This document shows positions 44,841 to 54,546 of a DNA stretch of 64,000 bases, piece by piece; within the stretch, counting starts at the first letter, position 1, and every line of letters begins with the position of its first letter. The notes under the pieces are model-generated. The model did not search any database. It was not told where the DNA came from and saw nothing but the letters and a program-made list of their open reading frames with translations. The translations under genes were made by a program, and so were the position numbers. Source of the stretch: an uncultured Roseiflexaceae bacterium (GTDB lineage Bacteria; Chloroflexota; Chloroflexia; Chloroflexales; Roseiflexaceae); the NCBI GenBank assembly GCA_937974195.1, contig CALJIC010000280.1:1-64000 (forward strand), given 5' to 3'.

Positions 44841-45362
44841 TCACGAGGCCCCGCGAATACGGGCGCGGAGCATCTCACGCAGCGCCGCGACCTGCGCCTG
44901 GTCGGCGAGGGCGCGCTTGGGGATCACGGTGTACCCCCAGCGCCCGTAGACCAGCACGAAGACCCGGTCGCTCTCTAGAAATCCGAGGTACTTGTCCCAC
45001 GTGCGGTTGACCCGGTTCCCGCCGATCGTGATGTGCGTGCCGCGCTCGTCGATCACCGTCTCGTACGGCTCGCGCACCGCGGGGCTGTTGCGGAAGGCGC
45101 CGTAGATCACCAGCAGCGGCACCGGGTCGAACCAGAGGAACGCGCCCAGCACGACCAGCAGCGCCGGCCCGACCGCAGGCCCTCTGGTGAGCACCAGCCA
45201 GGCGGCGAGGAAGATGACGAGCGCGCCGAGCACCTTGTAGAGCTGGTGCTTGCGGGTGGTGCGCTGGTAGAGGCGCGCGGCGTGTGTGAGCTCGCCGATC
45301 TGCTGCGTGTAGCGCAGCACGAGCGTCTGCGCGCTGGCGTTCGCTGTGGCAGTAGGTGTCAT
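44841..45362 (-). CDS. YcxB-like membrane-associated protein
   Basis: A 173-residue protein. Two hydrophobic helices (VLGALVIFLAAWLVLT and ALLVVLGAFLWFDPVPLLVIYGAF) lie in the middle, and the C-terminal half is a small beta-rich domain (ETVIDERGTHITIGGNRVNRTWDKYLGFLESDRVFVLVYG). This pattern matches YcxB-like proteins, whose function is unknown. It overlaps the preceding LysM gene by four bases (ATGA) and is followed by the deacetylase gene three bases later, so the three are translationally linked. Confidence 0.7.
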   Translation of the reverse strand: MTPTATANASAQTLVLRYTQQIGELTHAARLYQRTTRKHQLYKVLGALVIFLAAWLVLTRGPAVGPALLVVLGAFLWFDPVPLLVIYGAFRNSPAVREPYETVIDERGTHITIGGNRVNRTWDKYLGFLESDRVFVLVYGRWGYTVIPKRALADQAQVAALREMLRARIRGAS

Positions 45363-46006
45363 GGGATGATCAGCTCCTGGCCGACGCGCAGGCTGTCGGC
45401 CTCCTCCGGCGTCAGGCCATTGGCATCCAGGATCGCCTGCACGCTTACGCCGTGCTGCTCGGCGATCCCGCGCAGCGTGTCGCCCGGCTCCACGGTGTAG
45501 CGCCGCGGCTCCGCCGCCTCCGGCTCCGGGGTGGCCGTGGGCGGCTCCGGCGTGGCTGTCGGCGGCTCCTGCGTCGGTGATGGCTCCGGCGTCGCCGTGG
45601 GCTCCGGTGTCGCAGTAGGCTCCGGCGTGGCTGTCGGCGGCGCCTGCGTTGCCGTGGGCCGCTCCGGGGGCACGGGCGTCGGCGCCTCACCCGGCGCAGG
45701 CGCGGCCTCATCTTCGGGCAGCTCGGGCGATACGATCGCGTCCTCCAGGCCGGGCGGCAGCACCAGATCGCCCTCGGAGGGGGCGGCGACCGGGAGCAGC
45801 ACGGTCAGACCGGCCACCTGGATGCGCGCGATGTCGCTACGCGCCAGCACCAGCACGCTCACCGCCGCCACGGCGAAGATCGCGCCGGCGATCGTTACAA
45901 GCCGGCCCTCCGGCAGGCGCGGCGCGAGCACGCGCAGGGTCGCAGCGCCGGCCACCGGAAGAACAAGCGCGAGGACTAGGAGGAGGAGTACGAGTGCCTG
46001 GGGCAT
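45359..46006 (-). CDS. LysM-domain membrane protein
   Basis: A 215-residue protein with two N-terminal hydrophobic segments (ALVLLLLVLALVLPVAGA and LVTIAGAIFAVAAVSVLVLA), a Pro/Thr/Glu linker with several TATPEP repeats (about 110-165), and a C-terminal LysM domain (YTVEPGDTLRGIAEQHGVSVQAILDANGL, ending GQELIIP). It is predicted to anchor in the membrane and bind peptidoglycan or a related glycan. It is the first gene of the cell-envelope unit (LysM, YcxB-like, deacetylase) and likely helps place the deacetylase at its substrate (inference). Confidence 0.85.
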   Translation of the reverse strand: MPQALVLLLLVLALVLPVAGAATLRVLAPRLPEGRLVTIAGAIFAVAAVSVLVLARSDIARIQVAGLTVLLPVAAPSEGDLVLPPGLEDAIVSPELPEDEAAPAPGEAPTPVPPERPTATQAPPTATPEPTATPEPTATPEPSPTQEPPTATPEPPTATPEPEAAEPRRYTVEPGDTLRGIAEQHGVSVQAILDANGLTPEEADSLRVGQELIIP

Positions 46007-46161
46007 GTGTTCGAGTTCCTGAGCCGCAGGGGCGAGGCGCGCCGCCCCCGCGACTGATTCGCTGGCAGCTTGCGCGGCTGGTGCCGCCCAAGCTGTGACT
46101 AACGTGAGCTACGCGGCGGCCGTGCCCCGCGCCCTTCTTCCGCCGCAGAGCGGTGGAGAAA

Positions 46162-46192
46162 AGGGTTTGTGGAGGGCGGCAAGCCCTCCACA
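46162..46192 (-). terminator. Hairpin after mutS2
   Basis: A 10-bp stem (46183-46192 with 46168-46177, 5-nt loop) lies 43 bp beyond the mutS2 stop and is followed leftward by AACCCTTTTC. A modest intrinsic terminator. The remaining 46007-46234 gap shows no gene. Confidence 0.5.
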
Positions 46193-46234
46193 CATCCCGA
46201 CGGCCGGCGCATCGTCTCTGTGCGGCCGGCACGC

Positions 46235-48850
46235 CTACTGCTCGGCCAACCTGGCGATGGTGACGCCCTCGCCGCCCTCGGCGGCCGAGGCGCCCGAGAA
46301 GGTCTCGACTAGCTTGTGGCCCTTGAGCACGTCGCGCACGACCTGGCGCAGCGCGCCGGTGCCCTTGCCGTGGATGATCCGCACCAGCGGCAGCCCGGCC
46401 AGGTAGGCGTCGTTCAGATACCGGTCGAGGCGGTCGGGCACCTCCGCGGCGCGCCACCCGCGCATGTCGATCTCGATCGACACATCCGGCACGGCCGGCA
46501 GCGTGGGCCGCTGCGACGCGGCGCGCCGCCCGTCGGCCTTGGAGTCACCCTGCTTCTGGCGGGTCAGCTCGGACAGCTCGGCGCGCATGCGGAACCCGCC
46601 GACCTGCACCTCGGCCGTCTGATCCTCGTCGTCGATCGAGATGATCTCGCCGGTGAGGCCGACCGAGCGCACCAGGACGGTGTCTCCCGGCTGCAGCGGG
46701 CGCGGCCCCTCGGGCGCGGGCGCGGCCGGGCGGGGCGCGGGAGTGGGCCGGCCGGGCATCGTCTGCGGGACGCTATCCCTCACCTGGGCCAGCCGCCGCT
46801 CGGCCTCCTCCATCCACTGCCGGGAGAGCGACACCGAGCGGAACTCGTCGCGCAGCCGCTTGAGCTGGCCGCGGGCGTCGCGCAGCTCGGCCTCGATCTG
46901 CTCGCGCGCCGCCTGCCACTCGGCCTCGCGGCGGGCCTCGAACTCCTGGAGCTGGTCGGCCAGCCGCGCGCGGTACTTCTCGGCGTCGGCGCGCAGCTGC
47001 TCGGCGCGGGCGAGCTCGGCGGCGGAGGCCTCGCGCTCGCGGTGGATGCCGGCCAGCAGGTCCTCGACCTGGGCGTCCTCGCGGGCCATCGTCGCGCGGG
47101 CGCGCTCGACGATGGCCGGGTCGAGCCCGAGGCGGCTGGCGATCGCCAGGGCGTTCGAGCGGCCCGGAAGGCCGATCGTCAGCCGGTAGGTGGGCGCGAG
47201 CGTCTCGACGTCGAACTCGACCGAGGCGTTCTGGACGCCGGGCGTGGCGTAGGCGAACGCCTTCAGCTCGGCGTAGTGGGTCGTGGCGACGCCGAGGACG
47301 TTGCGCTCGAGCAGGCGCTCGACGATCGCGCGGGCCAGGGCGGCGCCCTCCACCGGGTCGGTGCCGGCGCCGAGCTCGTCGAGCAGCACCAGCGCCAGCT
47401 TCGGCTCCTCGTACACCGGCTCGAGCGGCGCCCACTCGCCGGGCTCGACCTTGCGCCAGTTCGAGAGGCGCTCGAGCTCCTCGGCGCTCGGGCCCGACGA
47501 GCGGGCCTCCCCGGCAGCCGGCGTGTCGTCGGCGGCCTGCTCCCCGTCCAGCGCGCGCAGGATGCGGATGATATTGGTCATGTGCGACGAGAAGGTCGAG
47601 AGGCTCTGCTCGATGCTCTGCTCGTCGCCGATGTCCGCGAAGATCTGGCCGAACACCGGGATCCGCGAAGGCTCGGCGGCAGGGATGTGCATGCCCGCCT
47701 GGGCCATGAGCGCCAGCAGCCCGGTGGTCTTGAGCGCCACGGTCTTGCCGCCGGTGTTCGGGCCGGTGATCAGCAGCAGCCGGAACTCCCCGCCGAGGTG
47801 CAGGTCGATCGGCACGACGGTCTTCTGGTCGAGCAGCGGGTGGCGGGCGGACGTGAGGACCAGCGGGGCGCTCAGGCGGTCCGCGCCCGGGCGCCGCGCA
47901 CTCTCATCCGCCTCGCCGGCGCCGGGGCGCTCCGGTGTCCGGGCGCTCAGATCGTCGACCTCGACGATCTCCGGCTCGATCGCCCGCAGGGCGAGCGAGT
48001 AGCGCGCCAGCGCGAAGGCCAGGTCGATGTCCGCCAGCGCCTCGACCCCGCCGATGATCGCGTCCGCGTGCTCGCCGATCTCACCGGAGAGCTCGGCCAG
48101 GATGCGCTGCACCTCCTCCTCCTCGGCCAGCTGCAGCTCGCGGTAGCGGTTGTTGAGCTCGACCACCGCCATCGGCTCGATGTAGAGCGTCGCGCCGCTG
48201 GCCGACTGGTCGTGGACCAGGCCGCGGATGTTGCGCCGGTGCGACGCCTTGACCGGGACGACGTAGCGGCCGTTGCGCACGGTGATGATCGGCTCCTGGA
48301 GCGCCTCGGCCTGCGAGGAGCTGATGATGCTCTGCAGCTTCTCCTGGAGCCGGGAGAAGGCGACGCGTATGTCCGAGCGGATGCGGCTGAGCGCCGGGCT
48401 GGCGCTGTCGAGCACCTGGCCGTCCTCGCCGACGGTGCGGGCGATCGCCTCCTCGAGCTGCGGGATGCTCGGCAGGTCGTGGGCGAGCTCGCGCAGCAGC
48501 GGGAAGGCCTCCTCGTCCAGCTTCAGCAGCAGCGAGCGCAGGCGCCGGGCGCTCGCCAGGGTCGCGGCGATGTCGAGGAACAGCGGGGCGTCGAGCACCC
48601 CGCCGCGGCGCGCGAGGCTGACCGGGCCGCGCACATCGCGGGCGCCGCCGATGCTCGCCTCGGGCTGGTCGTCCAGCAGGCGGCGCGCCTCGCTGGTGAG
48701 CCGCTGGCGCCGGCGCACCTCGAAGGCATCGGTGCTGGGCGTCAGGCCGAGCGCCAGCTCGCGGGATGCCGAGAAGGAGGTGTGGCGCGCCAGCTGGGCA
48801 AGAATCTTCGGAAACTCAAGCGTCTCAAGTGTCTGCTTGCTAATAGCCAT
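46235..48850 (-). CDS. mutS2: Endonuclease MutS2
   Basis: An 871-residue MutS-family ATPase with a C-terminal Smr domain. The Walker A motif is LLITGPNTGGKT near residue 360, and Walker B sits in LALVLLDELGAGTDP. A long Arg/Glu coiled-coil segment (about 600-700) precedes a KOW-like strand region and the Smr domain (IDMRGWRAAEVPDRLD, HGKGTGALR). MutS2 acts in ribosome rescue and in limiting recombination. It is about 90 residues longer than typical, mainly through two polar insertions, one near 305-330 and one near 425-480. It follows cvpA by 14 bp, the usual cvpA-mutS2 pairing. Confidence 0.94.
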   Translation of the reverse strand: MAISKQTLETLEFPKILAQLARHTSFSASRELALGLTPSTDAFEVRRRQRLTSEARRLLDDQPEASIGGARDVRGPVSLARRGGVLDAPLFLDIAATLASARRLRSLLLKLDEEAFPLLRELAHDLPSIPQLEEAIARTVGEDGQVLDSASPALSRIRSDIRVAFSRLQEKLQSIISSSQAEALQEPIITVRNGRYVVPVKASHRRNIRGLVHDQSASGATLYIEPMAVVELNNRYRELQLAEEEEVQRILAELSGEIGEHADAIIGGVEALADIDLAFALARYSLALRAIEPEIVEVDDLSARTPERPGAGEADESARRPGADRLSAPLVLTSARHPLLDQKTVVPIDLHLGGEFRLLLITGPNTGGKTVALKTTGLLALMAQAGMHIPAAEPSRIPVFGQIFADIGDEQSIEQSLSTFSSHMTNIIRILRALDGEQAADDTPAAGEARSSGPSAEELERLSNWRKVEPGEWAPLEPVYEEPKLALVLLDELGAGTDPVEGAALARAIVERLLERNVLGVATTHYAELKAFAYATPGVQNASVEFDVETLAPTYRLTIGLPGRSNALAIASRLGLDPAIVERARATMAREDAQVEDLLAGIHREREASAAELARAEQLRADAEKYRARLADQLQEFEARREAEWQAAREQIEAELRDARGQLKRLRDEFRSVSLSRQWMEEAERRLAQVRDSVPQTMPGRPTPAPRPAAPAPEGPRPLQPGDTVLVRSVGLTGEIISIDDEDQTAEVQVGGFRMRAELSELTRQKQGDSKADGRRAASQRPTLPAVPDVSIEIDMRGWRAAEVPDRLDRYLNDAYLAGLPLVRIIHGKGTGALRQVVRDVLKGHKLVETFSGASAAEGGEGVTIARLAEQ

Positions 48851-48864
48851 ACTTTATACATCTC

Positions 48865-49419
48865 TCAGCGTACGCGGAAGATCAGGTCCGCCTCAGCCGG
48901 GAGCACCGGCCGCACCGCGGCGTAGATCAGCGGCAGGATCGTGTTTGCGAAGAACGAGACGAGGATCGACGACCGCACCCCTCCCTGAAACGCGCGCATA
49001 ATCGGGAAGGAGATCACGCCGCCCGGGTTGCGAAAGACGAACAGGCTCTCCAGCAGCGAGGCGAAGATCCCCAGAATCAGCGCGCCGAGCACCAGCCCGA
49101 GCAGCGTGCCGACGATGCGGTCCAGGAAGTCCAGCGCCGCCGGCATCCGCGCGTAGCGGAACGTGTACAGCCCGGCGATCGTCAGCAGCAGGAAGGCGAT
49201 CAGGAGGATCACCGCGAACGCCGTGATCTGCCCGACCTCGAGCGTCGTGCCGAAGCGCTGGCGGAAGAAACGCCCGACCAGCTGGAAGTACAGGCTCGCC
49301 AGCACGATGCTGACGTAGAACGAGACGATCGCGATCGTCAGCCTGATCGTGCCCTGGAAGAACCCGATAGCAAGGCCGGCCAGGAGCAGCAGGATGAAGA
49401 GCAGATCGATCGCGTTCAT
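48865..49419 (-). CDS. cvpA: CvpA family protein
   Basis: A 184-residue membrane protein with four hydrophobic segments starting MNAIDLLFILLLLAGLAIGFFQG, a typical CvpA N-terminus, and a conserved LDRIVGTLLGLVLGALILG block. The family is linked to colicin V production, purF regulation and envelope homeostasis; the role here is unknown. It leads the cvpA-mutS2 unit and has an extended -10 promoter about 100 bp upstream. Confidence 0.85.
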   Translation of the reverse strand: MNAIDLLFILLLLAGLAIGFFQGTIRLTIAIVSFYVSIVLASLYFQLVGRFFRQRFGTTLEVGQITAFAVILLIAFLLLTIAGLYTFRYARMPAALDFLDRIVGTLLGLVLGALILGIFASLLESLFVFRNPGGVISFPIMRAFQGGVRSSILVSFFANTILPLIYAAVRPVLPAEADLIFRVR

Positions 49420-49520
49420 GGCGCCTCCGCGGTCTGAGGATTGCTTCTCGCCTCACAGGAGCTCGGCGGCCCCCGCCGGGCCCCGCGTACGTCCTGTTTT
49501 ACTTCACAATATCAACGCGA

Positions 49521-49529
49521 ATTATATCA
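49521..49529 (-). promoter_or_regulatory. Extended -10 promoter for cvpA-mutS2
   Basis: Leftward TGATATAAT (TG-N-TATAAT) with no convincing -35. Gives a leader of about 95 nt before cvpA. Confidence 0.55.
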
Positions 49530-49621
49530 TGCGGGCGCGCTGCAGCGCTTGGCGAGCAAGCGGGGAGAGACGCCGCCCAGCGCAGGGGCCTCCGCGTGGG
49601 CCGTAATACGTCAAAGGTCCC

Positions 49622-49651
49622 TTGACACGCGCCCGCCATACGTGTTAGCAT
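49622..49651 (+). promoter_or_regulatory. Promoter of the T-box / thrS transcript
   Basis: Perfect TTGACA at 49622-49627, 18-bp spacer, TAGCAT at 49646-49651. Transcription would begin near 49658, immediately before T-box stem I. Confidence 0.6.
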
Positions 49652-49657
49652 CCCGTC

Positions 49658-49960
49658 CAGTTGAACAGCACGCGACGACGAGGACGAGTAGCCAGGCGAC
49701 AGCCTGCAGGGAGGGAGCGTCACCGACTGCGAGCGCTCCCGGCAACGCGCCCGGCGAAAACCACCTCCGAGCCGCCTCCTGAACGCCGCAGGGCAAGTAT
49801 GGAGGCGCGGGTCCGCCCGATACAGCGCCAATGAGAAGCGTACAGCGCGACGCGTCACACGGCGGCAGGCCGCCCGCCCTAAGCGCTCGCCCCTACGCTT
49901 GAATGTGGGTGGAACCACGGAGCGACCCTTCGTCCCATGCGGGCGAGGGGTTTTTGTTTT
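49658..49960 (+). ncRNA. T-box riboswitch leader, threonine-specific
   Basis: A tRNA-sensing leader of about 300 nt. Stem I pairs GAGG (49680-49683) with CCTC (49764-49767) below the specifier loop, and CCAGGC (49692-49697) with GCCCGG (49749-49754) above it. The specifier in the 3' loop strand reads ACC (49760-49762), a Thr codon, flanked by GAAA and A as in known T-boxes. The antiterminator motif GGGTGGAACCACGG is at 49907-49920. A terminator stem follows at 49926-49950 with T5GT4. Uncharged tRNA-Thr should favour the antiterminator and transcription of the downstream gene and thrS. Confidence 0.9.
49926..49960 (+). terminator. T-box conditional terminator
   Basis: CCCTTCGTCCC pairs with GGGCGAGGGG with one bulged T, ATGC loop, followed by TTTTTGTTTT. 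Mutually exclusive with the T-box antiterminator just upstream. Confidence 0.88.
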
Positions 49961-49974
49961 AGGTGATCACGCCG

Positions 49975-50589
49975 ATGAGCTATCAGTACAACCGCTACAA
50001 CCGCCGCCGGGAGCGGCCGCGCGCGCGCAACCGCAGGCTGGGCTGCCTGGTGGCTCTGATCTGGGTCGCCCTGGCGCTGGTGCTGGGCTACCAGTACCTC
50101 GTCCGCCCGCGGCTCAGCGAGCTGGTCGGGCGCGAGATCGGCCGCCAGATCGGCTCGGGGCCGCCGGGGCCCACCGACATCGCCGGGCAGCTCGAGGAGG
50201 GCGCGTCTCAGGCGCTGCCGACCGCCGTGGCCGCCCTGCCCTCGGGCGAGCTGCGCATCAGCGAGGAGCAGGCCAACAGCTACATCGGCGCCAACCCGGA
50301 CGCCTACCGGCCGCTCGACTCGGTGCGGGTGCGCTTCGTCCCCGGCGCGGTGCAGGCCGAGGTGCGGGCCTTCGGCCAGAGCAGCACGGCCACCACCGGC
50401 CTGGCGGTGCAGGGCGGGCGCATCATCGCCGTGGACCCGCAGCTCGACGGGCCGCTGAGCGCCGTGATCGCGATCGAGGATCTCATACAGCCGATCCAGC
50501 AGCAGCTGAACGACGAGCTCACCGCGCAGGGGCGCCGGATCACCGATGTGCGCGTCGAGGCCGGCGTGCTGATTGTAACCGTGGAGTAA
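49975..50589 (+). CDS. Uncharacterised membrane-anchored protein in the thrS T-box operon
   Basis: A 204-residue protein. A Tyr/Arg-rich cytosolic N-terminus (MSYQYNRYNRRRERPRARNRR) precedes a single hydrophobic helix (LGCLVALIWVALALVLGYQYLV). The rest is a predicted external domain with ISEEQANSYIGANPDAYRPLD and a beta-strand-rich C-terminus (RITDVRVEAGVLIVTVE). I recognise no named family; the fold-like pattern recalls LppX/DUF2993-type lipid-associated domains, but this is weak. The ATG at 49975 has AGGTGA upstream, directly after the T-box terminator. Its position between the T-box and thrS suggests Thr-starvation control, but a role in translation is not evident. Confidence 0.72.
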   Translation: MSYQYNRYNRRRERPRARNRRLGCLVALIWVALALVLGYQYLVRPRLSELVGREIGRQIGSGPPGPTDIAGQLEEGASQALPTAVAALPSGELRISEEQANSYIGANPDAYRPLDSVRVRFVPGAVQAEVRAFGQSSTATTGLAVQGGRIIAVDPQLDGPLSAVIAIEDLIQPIQQQLNDELTAQGRRITDVRVEAGVLIVTVE

Positions 50590-50690
50590 GTAATGGAATG
50601 CGGCGGGCCTGCGGCCTTCCACGCCTTCGCCTTCCCGCGGGAGATGCCGCAGCGCCGCACAGCTTCAGAAAAATCATATGGAGGTACCCA

Positions 50691-52490
<1,800 letters not shown>

Positions 52491-52497
52491 CGAGCGT

Positions 52498-52543
52498 GGG
52501 GGAGCGAGAGAGGAAGCGGTGCGCCTCTAGCTCCCCCTTTGTT
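52498..52543 (+). terminator. Intrinsic terminator after thrS
   Basis: GGGGGAGC (52498-52505) pairs with GCTCCCCC (52530-52537), with an inner AGAGG/CCTCT helix, followed by TTTGTT. It begins 8 bp after the thrS stop. Confidence 0.75.
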
Positions 52544-52550
52544 CCATATA

Positions 52551-52720
52551 GATGCGCTGCCGGGCGGCGACGGCGGCTTCGACGAGAAGCTGGCCTCCTT
52601 CACCGGCCGGCCACACCGCAACGAGATGCACGAGGCCCCGCGGCTCCTGTCACCGGTACGCGCCCGCACAGCGAGCCGGAGCGGGACCTCGTGTATGTGT
52701 TCCTGACCAGCACGTGAGCG
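52551..52720 (+). pseudogene. Decayed C-terminal remnant, possibly serine hydrolase (beta-lactamase fold)
   Basis: Between the thrS terminator and the next gene, one frame reads VTGTRPHSEPERDLVYVFLTST then stop at 52717. FTGT...DPERDLVYVFLTNR is a common C-terminal pattern in class C-like serine hydrolases, so this looks like the end of such a gene. A second frame just before it reads a plausible GGDGGFDEKLASFTGRP stretch, shifted by two bases. No start or intact domain remains. The assignment rests on a short motif and is tentative. Confidence 0.35.
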
Positions 52721-52810
52721 ATCGAGGGCCGCGCGGCGGGCCAGGCGCTCAACGCGGCGCGCGGGGGCCTGCGGCGGGGCGAGCTAGCAGAGCGGGATAA
52801 GGAGAAGGGG

Positions 52811-53062
52811 ATGAGCAGGTTCTTCCTCGGCTTTGTGATCGGCGCGCTGATCGGCGCGGCGGTCGTGATCCTCGGCGGGCGGAACGACCTCGACGACTCA
52901 GGGCTGACCCTGCGCGCCCCGGCGGAAGGCGTGCGCGCGAGGATCGCGGGCGCGATCGAGGCCGGGCGGGCCGCCGCCAGCGCGCGCGAGCGGGAGCTGA
53001 TGGCCGAGTATCGCAGCCGGCTCAGCAAGCGGCCGGCCGGCGACCGGCAACCGGGCTTGTGA
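52811..53062 (+). CDS. Small membrane-anchored protein, YtxH-like
   Basis: An 83-residue protein with an N-terminal glycine-rich helix (FFLGFVIGALIGAAVVILGG) followed by a charged, Ala/Arg-rich helical tail. The pattern is like YtxH-type small stress proteins, but too short and generic to be sure. AAGGAG lies 8-10 bases before the ATG at 52811. It is about 110 bp before cinA, with which it may be transcribed. Confidence 0.65.
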   Translation: MSRFFLGFVIGALIGAAVVILGGRNDLDDSGLTLRAPAEGVRARIAGAIEAGRAAASARERELMAEYRSRLSKRPAGDRQPGL

Positions 53063-53174
53063 AGCAGCCCACACCTCCCACCACCCGCCGCTCCACCCGC
53101 AGCCCTCGCCTGCCCCCGACGCTCCATCCGCGGACGAGGGCTGCATCCGCCGCATCACAAGAGCACCAACACCT

Positions 53175-54368
53175 ATGAACGCAGAGATTATCGCCATCGG
53201 CTCAGAGCTGCTGCTGGGCGAGACGATCGACACCAACAGCGCCTACCTCGCGCGGCAGCTCACCTCGATCGGGATCAACCTGTTCCGCAAGGCGGTGGTC
53301 GGCGACAACGAGGCGCGCATCGCCGCCATGATCGGCGAGGCGCTCGACCGGGCCGACCTGGTGATCTGCACCGGCGGCCTCGGCCCGACCATCGACGACG
53401 TCACCCGCGAGGCGGTGGCGCGCGCTACCGGCCGGCCGCTGGTGTTCCACCAGCACCTGCTCGACCAGATCGAGGCCCGCTTCCGCTCCTTCAGCCGCAC
53501 CATGCCGGAGAGCAACCGGCGCCAGGCCTACGTGCCGGAGGGCGCGCGCATCGTCGAGAACCCGCGCGGCACCGCGCCGTCCTTCATCGTCGAGGACGCG
53601 CGCGGCCAGCCGGGCAAGACGATCGTCGTGCTGCCGGGCGTCCCCTCGGAGATGCGCTACCTGTGGGAGAACGCCATCGTGCCCTACCTGCGCAACGAGC
53701 GCGGCCAGACCGGCGTGATCCTGGTCCGGACGCTGCACGCCACCGGGCTGGGCGAGAGCGCGATCGGCGAGATCCTCGCCGACCTGATGGCGCAGGCCAA
53801 CCCGACCGTCGGCATCTCCGCCAAGCAGGCGCAGTACGAGCTGCGGATCGGCGCGAAGGCCGACAGCCGGGAGGCGGCGGAGGCGCTGGTGGCCTCGGCT
53901 GAGGCGGTGGTGCGGGAGCGGCTGGGCGAGCACATCATCGGCGACGAGCCGCTCGCCCACACAGTGGTGCGGCGGCTGCGGGAGCGCGGCCTCTCGCTGG
54001 CGCTGCACGAAGGGGCCGCGCCGGCGCCGGTGTACCGCGCGCTCAGCGCGGTGCCGGGCGGCGTGGAGCTGCTGCGGGGGGTGATCCTGCACCCGCTCGA
54101 CGAGCCTGCCGACGAGGAGTCGACCGGCAGCCTGGCGCGCACATCGGCGATCAGCACGCGTGACCGCTGGCGAAGCGCCCTGGCGCTGAGCATCCAGCCG
54201 GCGAGCGCGCCGGGGCCGGACGGCTGGACGGCGGTGGCTGCGGCGCTGGCCCACGCCGGCGGGGTGCTCGAGGCCGGGCGGCGGTTCGACCTGTCCGGCG
54301 ACGACGCGTGGGACTTCGTCGCGACGTTCGGCCTGGATCTGCTCTGGCGGTACCTGGCTGAGAGCTAG
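53175..54368 (+). CDS. cinA: CinA family protein with degenerate C-terminal domain
   Basis: 397 residues. The N-terminal COG1058/MoCF-like domain (about 1-250) is complete: EIIAIGSELLLGETIDTNSAYLA, TGGLGPTIDDVTREAVA and LPGVPSEMRYLWE. It is linked to ADP-ribose pyrophosphatase activity in CinA. The C-terminal region should hold the nicotinamide-nucleotide amidase (PncC) motif ESCTGG; here the matching place reads SLALHEGAAPAPVYRALSAVPGG (from about residue 274), so the catalytic Ser and Gly-Gly are gone. The protein probably keeps only the first activity, or the second has changed. ATG at 53175 begins MNAEIIAIGSE. Confidence 0.9.
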   Translation: MNAEIIAIGSELLLGETIDTNSAYLARQLTSIGINLFRKAVVGDNEARIAAMIGEALDRADLVICTGGLGPTIDDVTREAVARATGRPLVFHQHLLDQIEARFRSFSRTMPESNRRQAYVPEGARIVENPRGTAPSFIVEDARGQPGKTIVVLPGVPSEMRYLWENAIVPYLRNERGQTGVILVRTLHATGLGESAIGEILADLMAQANPTVGISAKQAQYELRIGAKADSREAAEALVASAEAVVRERLGEHIIGDEPLAHTVVRRLRERGLSLALHEGAAPAPVYRALSAVPGGVELLRGVILHPLDEPADEESTGSLARTSAISTRDRWRSALALSIQPASAPGPDGWTAVAAALAHAGGVLEAGRRFDLSGDDAWDFVATFGLDLLWRYLAES

Positions 54369-54375
54369 CCCTCGC

Positions 54376-54546
54376 GCGCTGGGGCGTCACACGACGGGAC
54401 GTCGGAGCGTTGGAACTATTGGGGAATCCTGAGCGCTGCGCTGCTTCGAAAGCGCTCAAGAGCGCACGAGCATGCAACGTGTTGCGTGCCACGAGCGTAA
54501 TTAACGTGCAACGCGCGACGCGGCGCAGTGGGTAGCGTGTAACGAG
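54376..54546. repeat. Intergenic block with AACGTG/GCAAC palindromes
   Basis: Short inverted and direct copies of GCAACGTG/CGTGCAACG (for example GCAACGTGTTGC at 54475-54486) fill part of the 178-bp gap between cinA and the first DUF4013 gene. No gene or terminator stands out. Confidence 0.4.

Noticed and set aside
46316..48925. Rightward open frame of about 870 codons antisense to mutS2
   Set aside because: No motifs; mutS2 on the other strand has Walker A, Walker B and Smr motifs.
49440..49620. Short frames between cvpA and the T-box
   Set aside because: The region is explained by the cvpA promoter and leader; the frames lack ribosome sites and family similarity.
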